Below, in pieces: positions 47,887 through 56,868 of a stretch of DNA of 64,000 nucleotides. The notes beneath the pieces were generated by a model, which saw only the letters and a program-made list of their open reading frames with translations, was not told where the DNA came from and made no database searches. The stretch is from positions 24,319 through 88,318 of the forward strand of contig NDFF03000102.1 of assembly GCA_002150815.3 (NCBI GenBank). The letters run 5' to 3'. Position numbers and translations under genes: made by a program. How positions within the stretch are numbered: the first letter of the stretch is position 1; every line of letters begins with the position of its first letter. Source of the stretch: Grammothele lineata (taxonomy: Eukaryota; Basidiomycota; Agaricomycetes; Polyporales; Polyporaceae).

Positions 47887-50228
47887 ACGACCGACCAAGA
47901 TACCAACCTTCTCCATACCTCATTCTCCTGCTTTCCGCGCGCTGCGCTCCTAATCATGCCCGACGACCGTCAACGCGAGTGTACTGGTACTGTTAGTGTG
48001 CGATAGTGCGATAGATACTGGACATCGGAGGCGTGTATTGCTGCTCCTTTCGTGTTGTTGAGACGAACTTTGTACGCTATGCTACGTGTCCCATTCAAAA
48101 CACTGCCATCGGAACCTGGGAAGCAGATTTGAGCGCTGGAAACTCGACACCGCCGTGTGACCATGTGCTGCGCTTCCATTTCAAAGCCGGGGACGAGTAG
48201 ATTTGGGTGCTCTAGATTCAATATCGCCGGTCGCATTCGCAACCAGAATCAGAGACTGCGGAATTAGAAGCAAGGCAGTGAGAGTTTGGGGCACAGGAGA
48301 TTGATATCGCTGTTCGTAACCAGCGTTTTGGCAGTGCCTTGCGTCGACCACGGATCTGTGACCGGTGGAAATAAGAAACGGGGCAGTGTGAAACAAGACG
48401 TAACGAAATTTGACATTGCCGGAAGTAGGCGAGGTCTCAATATGAGCCAGAACATTGGGGAGCTTTGACGTCGGCGGCCGTCGGATGATAGGGGTTCGTC
48501 CGAGGGATCGGAATTTGAATAGCCCGTCGGAGTTGCCAGGTCACCTCGACCCCAAAAACCAGTGCCGGCAGAGATCAAGATCCGGTCTGTCGGAAGGAGG
48601 AGCCCAGCCCTGGGCTGTTTACTCATCACGGTGTTTCAGTGCCGACAAAACACGTATCCATGCAATATATCAGCGCAGCAGGGCATTTGATATGGACCTC
48701 ATGTGAATCCCGCCCTAAAGTAACACATCAATCGGCGGAACTTGTCGTGAATCACCAGCCTCTGCTTGCACGAACTCTCTTCTGGGCTCGAGCACCTCTT
48801 CACTTTCTCCTGGTGCTTCACCGAGCGTGGAACCAGATTGCAACATGTGGGCATTAAGCGCTTCCGGAGACAAGGGCAGGGCTTCCATCAGGTGTTTCTG
48901 TGCCGCATGGTGAGAAGTTGGGTTGCACATGGGCGCGGGTTCCCATCGGATCTTGCACCGCCTTGTTATCTATCCATTTTCGGAGGCAAATTTTCTCATG
49001 ACTCTGGGCTCCTAAACCCATGCGGTACCATTTGCACAGAACCAGCCTCCAGTCACACACCGCCCGAGCTCGATGGAAACAGCATCGCCTAAGGTATTCG
49101 GATGGGGGTAATGCGATGCCAGGCAGGACGTCCATCACCAAGCCCCCTGCTCAGCATCACCCCCAGCCGTCAACCGTGTTGACTTGCTCAGTGATCTGTT
49201 GCTGTGCTCGCTTACCAGAGAGGATTAATAGCCTTTATTTCTCGATACTCAGCGTCCACCCCCCCGACCAACGCTCTTGACTGCGCTATCGTTCAACGCT
49301 TGTAGCTAAACAGTAAGCTTACCAGGTGTTCGATTCTCTAGTTTCATTGTCTGATAGCACTGCTACGTAGGCAACACAACCATGCCGATTCCTCGTGTCG
49401 TAGAACAGATGTTCTCCCTCATCCATCTCAAGAGCGAGAACGGGTGAACGGTTGGCCAGTGCCAGGGCAAGCTCCACCTCGACTTGGTCAGTCCTCACCT
49501 TTCATCCCATATTGTCGTACTTATCACTTACGACTTTCCTAGTGTCTAGGGCTTTGAGCTCGTACAGTCCTTACCTCGGTTTGTCTCTTCTTCTCTCTGC
49601 TCCGTTTTCGTAAAGCTCACTACCTTCACCGACAGATTAAGCCTTAGATTTGTTTGTCGACTCATCGTTCCGGTGCGTCTTGATTGATTATCTCTCCTCT
49701 TCACGTAGCTAACGCTATGAGTCTCCAGGTTCCATATACGACGCACCACAGTTCGCTAAACTGTCGACACGCTCGCAATCTTTGGGCTTTATATTTATTG
49801 TCTCGTCGTCTTCTATCGTACTCCTTGAACTATCGATATCCCCGCTCTACTCCCATTTTCTTTTTCTTTTTGTTTGCACTTTTCCCCGCTACGCTCCACT
49901 ACACTCCCATATCCCCTCCACGTCTATCCCCACTCCCTCTGCTATCCCCAACGCGTTCATCTTATCCCCAACTCCCTCTTCTATCCCTACTCGCTTTCTA
50001 TCTCCTACAATGTTTATAGCAACTCATTACTTCCCCCCCTCGAACTCTCGAACTCTCCACGTATGAGCTGTGCGCACTGAATGGAAGAGAACGTCACCTC
50101 AGTCTGATAACGCAGGAACCGGGCATTCGATATCATCGGGGGATAGAAGCGAGGCAGTGTGGGATCTGGGGCTGCGTTTTGGGGGTGGAAACGAGGCGAT
50201 AAGCGATGCTCTAGGCGCGCACACCGCA
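47887..50228. other. Unassigned region between PhoD-like gene and TIR element
   Basis: 2.3 kb with no supported gene. Frames up to about 120 codons (such as 48264-48629 minus) lack motifs. 49.8-50.06 kb is C/T-rich with short repeats of the type CATCTTATCCCC/CTCCCTCTTCTATCCC, resembling a leader or UTR without a following gene. Confidence 0.4.
50148..50166 (+). repeat. 19-bp direct repeat, left copy
   Basis: AGCGAGGCAGTGTGGGATC, identical and in the same orientation to 52675-52693, on the other side of the TIR element. It does not touch the element ends, so it is not a simple target-site duplication. Confidence 0.6.
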
Positions 50229-50259
50229 CATCAGGAAAACCACCCCCAGCCAATTAGCA
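50229..50259 (+). repeat. Left terminal inverted repeat
   Basis: 31 bases starting CATCAGGAAAACCACC and ending CCAATTAGCA; inverted partner at 52558-52588. Confidence 0.75.
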
Positions 50260-50311
50260 CTATTTACTGCTAATAGTAGTCGATTAGTGGCCATTGTGCT
50301 AATTGGCTGGG
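50245..50311. repeat. Hairpin-forming inverted repeat inside the left end
   Basis: CCCAGCCAATTAGCAC (50245-50260) and its exact complement GTGCTAATTGGCTGGG (50296-50311) are separated by 35 bases, giving a 16-bp perfect stem that includes half of the TIR. Confidence 0.7.
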
Positions 50312-52557
50312 TTATAAAGGTTACCCTCGCAATTAACAAGGACTAGCCCACATGTGCACGGAATTAGCTGCATACTGCCGCTAATTTGACACTAACTACA
50401 TCACAATTGTGTTACAATCCACCATAAAGTTCATTCCAATTCACAGCCAATTCGGAACAATAACCACATATGCATTGTGTGAATTACTCTACTACAATAT
50501 AGGATGCATATGGTAACAGTGCCTACATAATACACTATGGTGTGACCCATCTGCCATCGTCGCCTTCATTCCTAATATATAAGCCGGAACGTACTACTTG
50601 CATCACACATGTAAGAGATAGGTCAGGCGTATGAGGGGGGCATCAAGGCTAGGCCGTGTTGGGAAAGGCGCAAGCACAGTCGCCGTGATAGCGTGAGTGT
50701 AGCGCATGCACCTGCTTAACGTGCACTGTGCGAGGCTCACGCTATGGTGAAGAGCGGGAGGAGCAGGGACACTGACGAGATACTCACTGAGCAGGGATAC
50801 ATGCGACCCATTAGGGAGCCTAGCCTCGGCAGCTAGATGTGACACTACATGGGGACGGGGGAGGGGCAGTGAGTAGAGGTAAGTTAGTGACAGCCGAAGA
50901 CTCACGTAGGTAATCCAGCGCGAAGAGCTGAATAACCCTCTCGGCGAAGATCGATGCAGCTATTAATGAACATCGGTCAGAACGTCAGTACACGAATGTA
51001 GAAGAATCCCACGCACCAGTTGGGAACGACAAGAGTTAATGTCGAGCAGAACATACAAGACATCGAGCACAGTGAGCACAGCGCTCACCCAAACGTACGT
51101 CCGTTAAAGCGTGCAAGACGAGCGCATCAAGTAATGAAAGACATACCAGCGCGAAATGGAACCGCTCAGACGGTGCTATACCTAATTCCACTCGAGTATG
51201 GGGTCCATGTTCACGACGAAGCTGGGCTGCCAAGGCGAGGTATCCACCGCGGTGAGAAGAGGAGTAGTTTGCGAGCTTCCCAAGGGCCGAATGAAGGGGA
51301 GACAAGAAGGAGAGACTTTGCGGGGGTGAAGCAGATTGTAGAGCAAAAGCGACGTGGCATCCCACCCGTGCGCGGGCGCGTCAGCGCTTCGGCGAGAAGT
51401 TTAGGGCAGGCTCAGCGAGACTTTCGTCGATTCGACCTCGCAAGCTAAGCGCCAGCCCCGTGCCTCTAGCCTCTCCACATCCCTCCCCCGCCCTCTGTTA
51501 GTCTCCGTCCGCGCATCGATAACGCTGACCGACAGTATCAGCAGCTATGGAGCCTCCGTCCTCAGCTCTCGTTCTTCAACGCCTGCAAACGTTAGTCCAG
51601 CAGCCACGATCATCGTGGTCATGTTCCTCGGTGTAAACCCTCCGTAAGTGCACGCATTCTTCCCCATGCACTACTGCCCCTCACTGTCTGTATAGGTTCT
51701 TTTTCAGCCGTTCACGCTCCCTAGCCAGGGCACGGTCCGAGTCATACAGCACCTCACAGGCCTCCCATGGCTCACAGGTCGACGCTAGGTACCACGAGCA
51801 GCGACAACAGTGTCATAGTCGACCTTGGTACGGTTGGAGGATGCCATGGATGGGGATGAGGACGAGGATGACGAGGAGGGATGCGGCGATGTGTGCCTAT
51901 AGGTATGTCTTCACCTCTACCTTGTATACGTCTACATTTACTGCCGCTACGACCGCCACAGTGCTCCGCTAAGGCAGCAGGTCTCCCGCGAGCGTGCAAG
52001 TCCCCCGCGCGTCGCGCGCGATGTGGGTGTAGAACCCCTGACCTGGGGTTGGGCGCGCCAACGGGCGTGGCTCAGATCGCACCGCAGACGATGCTCAAGA
52101 CTGCGACGTTTGCAGGTCTGACGGGAAGTGTGGTCTCAGCAGTAGTGAGTCCTTCTTACACCATTCCCTTCACCGCCCCGGCACCCTCCTCGTGCATTAG
52201 TTCAAACTCGCTGTATGTCTCAGCTATGTGGGCTCGCGCATCGCCCTACATTATGAGTGCGAGTGCACCAGCGGCCTCCCCGTGGATACGGACGTATTAG
52301 AACGACTTAGTTTGTATATACCTAGTAGTTATAGTGTATTGAATAATCGAGCTGCTTTCTCTGATACAGCCTAGGAGCGAGCCGAGCAGAATTAGTGAAT
52401 CACACAAGCAAATTACGACCTCATCGCAATTGCACAACGCATATTAGCATTGGTAGTGGACTATTATACGCCAATTAGCTAGTTTACAAAGGCGGCTCTA
52501 CCATTACGCTGGAGTAGCTGCAAGTAGCGGTTAATACTGCTCAATAGGCGTTCTTGA

Positions 52558-52588
52558 TGCTAATTGGCTGGGGGCGGTTTTCCTGATG
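52558..52588 (-). repeat. Right terminal inverted repeat
   Basis: Complement of the left repeat with one substitution (A to G within the C-run). Confidence 0.75.
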
Positions 52589-52674
52589 CCATGACACGCT
52601 CGATTAAGTGCATTCTGTGTGCATCAACTGAGCCGACTGAATGGACGGACGGACCATGAGACACGTGCCCGCCA

Positions 52675-52693
52675 AGCGAGGCAGTGTGGGATC
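52675..52693 (+). repeat. 19-bp direct repeat, right copy
   Basis: Identical to 50148-50166. Lies in the presumed promoter of the trypsin-fold gene. Confidence 0.6.
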
Positions 52694-52848
52694 GTTGGAT
52701 ATCCAGGGCCTCAACTGGCTCACACAGAGCCACTTAAAAGCAGCCCCCTCTGCGTCTCCCATCTCTCCCCAACTCTTCCCCGTCGACGAGTTACTCCCCC
52801 CACTGCGCTTTTATTTGCTACCGCCTTATCTCCAACTGTTTCTGCACT

Positions 52849-55000
52849 ATGGATGAAAATAAGAGTGAGTGGCGTCCGTCTTTCCTCTTCCTTCAGAATA
52901 CTGAGTGTTTCCCGCAGGGATCATCGATTTGACCCCTGAGGAGCTCGCCGAGCTGGGGTATCTTACTGACAGTGAGCCACTTCGTCATTATACGCGTCCA
53001 TCTCTGACTCGTGATTGTCCTTGCGCATCGCAGGGGTTGCCCCTGGTGTTAAGAAGAGGGTCGAGGAGGTCCTGGCCAACCCCAAACTCCTGGGCGGTGC
53101 GTCTCTCCGTCTTCTTTGCTGCCCGACGTAGGCTCTGACATATTTTTTTGGGTTCTAGACGTCACGGTCTTTATGGTCGAGTGCACGATCCGCCGGAACC
53201 CGCGCCCGGCCGCCGCCCCTCAAGGCGCTGCTGATCCTTCGGCCCCTCCCATGTCTCCCACCTCTCCTACGTCTCCCACTTCGACCCTCAGCGACGCCGA
53301 CACGGTGTTCTCGCGTTATAGCAGCAACTCGACGGCCTTGACCGTCGTCACTCCCGACCTTATAAGCAAGTACGAGAGCGACTTCTACTATCACGGCCTC
53401 TCCGGCAACCCTCCCCCGCTCTTCTGGCGCTCTGACCTCGAGGACAAGCCCTTCCCCGTGCCCGAGCCTGGAGACCGCTACTTCTCCATCCCTGTCAAGA
53501 CTGCGCACGACGCCATCGACACGCCGCTCGCCGACCTTCTGGCCCACCGTCTGTCCCGCGATCGTGGCGTCACTCAAGTCTCACGGCATCAAGTACACAG
53601 CGGTGAAGCCGGTGCGCTTCTCCATCAACAGTGACGAGCACCTGGGCCCAGCTGTGGTGTGGATTGCCATCCCTCCGAAGTCCTCCGAGGCCGGCACCGT
53701 TCGCGACGCGACGCCCGACATTCTTAGAATCCTCGCCGACGCGCAGATCACCGGCGTAACAGTCGAATGGTACCTAGGGACCATCAAGAGGTTCGCCAAC
53801 CCGGCTCTGATGGCCATCGAGGACAACACCAGCGCCGTGTTTGGCCTCAACCATCCCTTCAACGTCGGCCTCGGCGTCCCCATCGCCAGGCAGTCGGACG
53901 ACGCGCAGGGCACTCTCGCCTTCTTCTTCCGCGAGGGACGGGACAAGGACGGCAATCCCAGCTCCCGTATCCTCGGCGTCACCAATAAACACGTCGCCTG
54001 CCTCGACACGACCACTGACTACGAGTTCCAAGACACCGACCCTCAGCACATCCTCGTCTGCGGCGACCGCCGCTTCGATCTCGCCATTGAAGACATCGAG
54101 GAGAAGGTCAATGACTGCTTCCGCGACCTCCTTGGACTTGTCCGCGAGTTGGCGCTCGCGGAGGTCAAGGCCGAGTCGGGCGAGCCCAAGTATGTCACGG
54201 CCCTGGAACGCAAGAAGACCGCCCATGCGGACAAGACGGCCGACAGCAAGACGCTTAAGGCTCTGTTCGATGAAGCTAAGGCCGATTGGGCGGATGCTAA
54301 CAAGCGCAGGCTCGGTATCGTCGAGTGGGCCCCCAAGATCTCCGTCGGGACTGGCGACCGCCCGTACACTTGCGATATCGCCACCTTCGTTGTCCACGAG
54401 GACAAGACGACGAATTTCGAGTCCAATGCCCTCGACTTTGGTGCGTTCCCTTCCACTTCCTCTCTCTCTCGTCGTTCCAGTTCTCGACTGCTAACGCACA
54501 CTTTCTCAGGTGATCGATACAACGCCAGGCAGCTCGAGAAGCTGTTCTGGAGCGACGTAACCGCCAGCGGCGACAACAGCATCCCCGAGGACCTCCAGCT
54601 CCCCGTCGCCCGCATCCTGCCTCACCACCTCGTCATCACTCCCGACTCCGTCGGCAAGGACGGGAAGCCGGAGCTCGTCGTCGCCAAGTACGGGAGCAAG
54701 ACGAGGTTGACGCTCGGCCGCTACTCGAAACTCATGGCCTACGTCTGCGACGACCTCGGCGTCGAGTCCCAGGAGGTTGCTGTCTTCAACTACAACAAGG
54801 CGTCGGGCAACTTCAGCGACCACGGTGACTCTGGCTCGCTCATCGTCACCGGTCACGGCGAGGCCATCGCCGTCCTGCACTCGGGCATGCCCTACGAGGG
54901 ATATTCCCACGTCACCTTCGGCATGCCCGCCTACCACGTCATCGAGCTCATCCGCGCCAAGTATCCTTTCGCCGACTTCTGCGGCATCGCCACCATCTGA
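52849..55000 (+). CDS. Trypsin-fold protein of an uncharacterised basidiomycete family, with apparent frameshift
   Basis: Exons 52849..52864, 52918..52971, 53034..53096, 53159..54440 and 54510..55000. Starts MDENK, then a helical segment (LTPEELAELGYLTD) and a Ser/Pro linker. The C-terminal part has a chymotrypsin-like triad in order: GVTNKHVAC (His), RFDLAIED (Asp) and GDSGSLIVTGHG (Ser with the usual GDSGS loop). The family is known to me only as hypothetical proteins of Agaricomycetes; protease activity is inferred from the triad. Near 53530-53545 the frame that continues the first part (TPLADLL) is left and the frame of the second part is already open (LWPTVCPAIVASLKSHGIKY reads across it), which fits one extra base. 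Either a real inactivating +1 shift, a sequencing error, or an 88-nt intron 53492-53579. Confidence 0.7.
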
Positions 55001-55509
55001 GCGCCCCCCTCCCACTCCCCCACTGTCCCTTCTCCTCGTCTTCTGTTTGCTTTTTTCTCTGCAGCTTCTTGTCTCGTTGGTTCAAACGCGCGTCTTGATC
55101 CTCGTTCGTCTCCTATTTTTTCTCCAGTTCTTTTTACCGGTCGCTGACTATCTTTCTCATTTAGCTCGGTCGTCGGATTGCACGCTTCCTCGTCTGTTCC
55201 TTCGACGTCGTCTCGGCCCCCCCGCTCTTTCTCTTTCATTCTCTTCGATTGTGTCTCGTCGCCTGGCTGTCGACGGTGTTGGTGGATGTCTGGACGGTTG
55301 TCTCGTTGCCCTGGTTCTGGCATGTTTTCCATCTGCTACTTCGCGTCTTCCTAGCACCTGAGACCAATCTTGATTTACAGGCACTAGATCGTCGTCGTCG
55401 GCTTCTCGCTCAGATATGTCTCGTCCTCTCCCCGTTGCTCCACACCGGTGGCTCAGACCTTTTCCTTCCAGCCATCTCATCGTCGTGAAACTCGCACCAT
55501 CGTCGTCCG
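55001..55509. other. 3' region of trypsin-fold gene up to the LTR
   Basis: T/C-rich, consistent with a 3' UTR and terminator; no gene seen. The retrotransposon LTR starts at 55510. Confidence 0.45.
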
Positions 55510-55928
55510 TGTTACACCGAGGCCAGCGCGGGCGCCTATGAGACGTATGTCGTGCGCACGCGGTTGAGGGTCGAGGGGTCTGGGAGGATGTACGCCGAGG
55601 AGGTGAAGTCGAGCACTGTGGTAGAGGGCGAGCGACACGCGGGGGTCCTGTGGGGAGAGAGGCCTCGATTGGAAAAGGAGGTCAAACTGAGGAGCGTCCT
55701 CAGGGAGACCCAGACTATATAAGTACATGCAGAACAATAGCTATGTGCGGCGCGAGAAAGAGGGAACAATAGAGACGGGGGCGCGAGACGATGACCCAGG
55801 ATGAGTCGCGATGAGTCGTACATACAATAGCGGTGTTGAACCGCCGCGGGACCGGATGGTACAGAGGTTGCGCTCATTGAGGAACAGGAAAGGAAAAAAA
55901 GAAATACCGGGCAGGAATGTTGTAACAT
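55510..55928 (-). repeat. LTR A (3' LTR of the complete element)
   Basis: 419 bp, ends TGTTAC/GTAACA. Contains a TATA box (CTATATAA at 55715-55722, plus-strand reading) and AGGTCAAACT at 55679-55688, as in LTR B. Confidence 0.9.
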
Positions 55929-55940
55929 TACCCCCGTTCT
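55929..55940 (-). other. Polypurine tract of the complete element
   Basis: On the coding strand GAACGGGGGTAA abuts the 3' LTR. The same sequence follows LTR B at 62756 for the second copy. Expected primer for plus-strand DNA synthesis. Confidence 0.6.
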
Positions 55941-55964
55941 ATCTCGACGCTACCCTGTAGCGTC

Positions 55965-56789
55965 TCAGACCTCGGTGTCGTCGGGTGAACCTTCGCCTGC
56001 CGCGGGATCCTCCACCTCCTCGCCGTCCCATTTGTCGTAGACGCGAATCTCTCCGTCCGAGTCCACACCGTACTTGTCCTTCTGCATCTCCAAGAAATCC
56101 TCGTAAGGGCCTACGTAGCCGGAGCTCGAGCTGCGGTTGGTGACGGGAGGAGACGCTTGGCTGGTGCTCGCGATGGATGGGGGTGCCTGGCTGGTGGATG
56201 GGTATGCGATGTGGGCGGAGCGTTGGCTCTGCCGGGATTGGCGAGAAGAGGCGCTGCTCGTGGTGCTTCGTCGGCCGGCGGAGTGACGGCCCCGACGGGC
56301 CATCTGGGCGATGCGTGGCGGGGGGTTTGAGAGTTGCGGGACCGGAGGAGGTACTGGGAAAGCGGGGACCGGGGGAGGGACTGGACGTTGGACGTTGGCG
56401 TCGTTGGCGGGGATAGCGGCTCTGGCTGCCGCGAGCTGTTGGGGGTCGAGGAGGTTGTGGTAAGTGCCGGCGTGGACGTGGGGGACGTGGCCGTGGACAT
56501 GGTCGACGATGGTTTCGAGGGAGAGAGTGAGGCGGTCCTGCTGGTGGACCAGGTTCAGCTCGGCGGTGCGGAGGGCGTCCATCGCGGAGCGGACAGCCCC
56601 TAAGGACTCGCGGGAGTAGTGCAGGGCCATGTTCGCGTCTCGAGCTACGTCGAGGACATCGCCGAGGTAGTGTTCTTCGCCGATGAACCTGTTGCGGAGA
56701 ACGTCAAAGTGGCGGCGGGGGAGTTGGACGAGGTTGATGACGACGGTGCGGGTCTGCTGGCGGGTGCGGATGGGGAAGTGTCCGGACAT
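55965..56789 (-). CDS. Retrotransposon third ORF (ORF3), unknown function
   Basis: 274 residues starting at an ATG 80 bases after the pol stop and ending 37 bases before the LTR. N-terminal half is helical (RRHFDVLRNRFIGEEHYLGD, then SAMDALRTAELNLVHQQDRL), followed by a Pro-rich stretch, an Arg-rich patch (ARRGRHSAGRRS), a Ser/Gln-rich zone and an acidic tail (EDPAAGEGSPDDTEV). No signal peptide or transmembrane helix, so it is not an envelope protein. A second copy at 62793-63635 keeps the frame despite indels. Function unknown; a nucleic-acid-binding or assembly role is only a guess. Confidence 0.75.
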   Translation of the reverse strand: MSGHFPIRTRQQTRTVVINLVQLPRRHFDVLRNRFIGEEHYLGDVLDVARDANMALHYSRESLGAVRSAMDALRTAELNLVHQQDRLTLSLETIVDHVHGHVPHVHAGTYHNLLDPQQLAAARAAIPANDANVQRPVPPPVPAFPVPPPVPQLSNPPPRIAQMARRGRHSAGRRSTTSSASSRQSRQSQRSAHIAYPSTSQAPPSIASTSQASPPVTNRSSSSGYVGPYEDFLEMQKDKYGVDSDGEIRVYDKWDGEEVEDPAAGEGSPDDTEV

Positions 56790-56810
56790 GTTGGTGGTGA
56801 GGGTGCGGGA

Positions 56811-56855
56811 GCGAGTGCGAGTGCGAGTGCGAGTGCGGGTGAGAGTGCGAGTGCG
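56811..56855. repeat. GAGTGC hexamer repeat between pol and ORF3
   Basis: Imperfect tandem copies of GAGTGC/GCGAGT. The matching place in the second copy (63655-63685) has fewer units, so the tract is unstable. Confidence 0.65.
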
Positions 56856-56868
56856 CTGGTTGCGGGTC

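Larger units (their letters stand above)
50229..52588. mobile_element. Non-autonomous DNA transposon with 31-bp terminal inverted repeats
   Basis: Both ends begin CATCAGGAAAACC and continue through CCCCCAGCCAATTAGCA, inverted with respect to each other with one mismatch in 31 bases. Subterminal copies of CCAATTAGC and its complement occur at both ends (50249, 50300, 52472, 52558), as in transposase-binding arrays. The 2.36 kb interior is AT-richer at the ends and has a GC-rich core. No transposase motif was found. Core frames (51020-51448 plus, 50603-50905 minus) look like captured or decayed exons with possible splice sites but no recognised family. No clear target-site duplication. Confidence 0.65.

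Noticed and set aside
51020..51448. 142-codon frame inside the TIR element
   Set aside because: No transposase or DNA-binding motif; overlaps an equally long minus frame.
50148..52693. 19-bp direct repeats as target-site duplication
   Set aside because: They lie 62 and 86 bases outside the TIR ends and are longer than any usual duplication.
55965..56789. ORF3 as an envelope gene
   Set aside because: No signal peptide, transmembrane helix or furin-like site.
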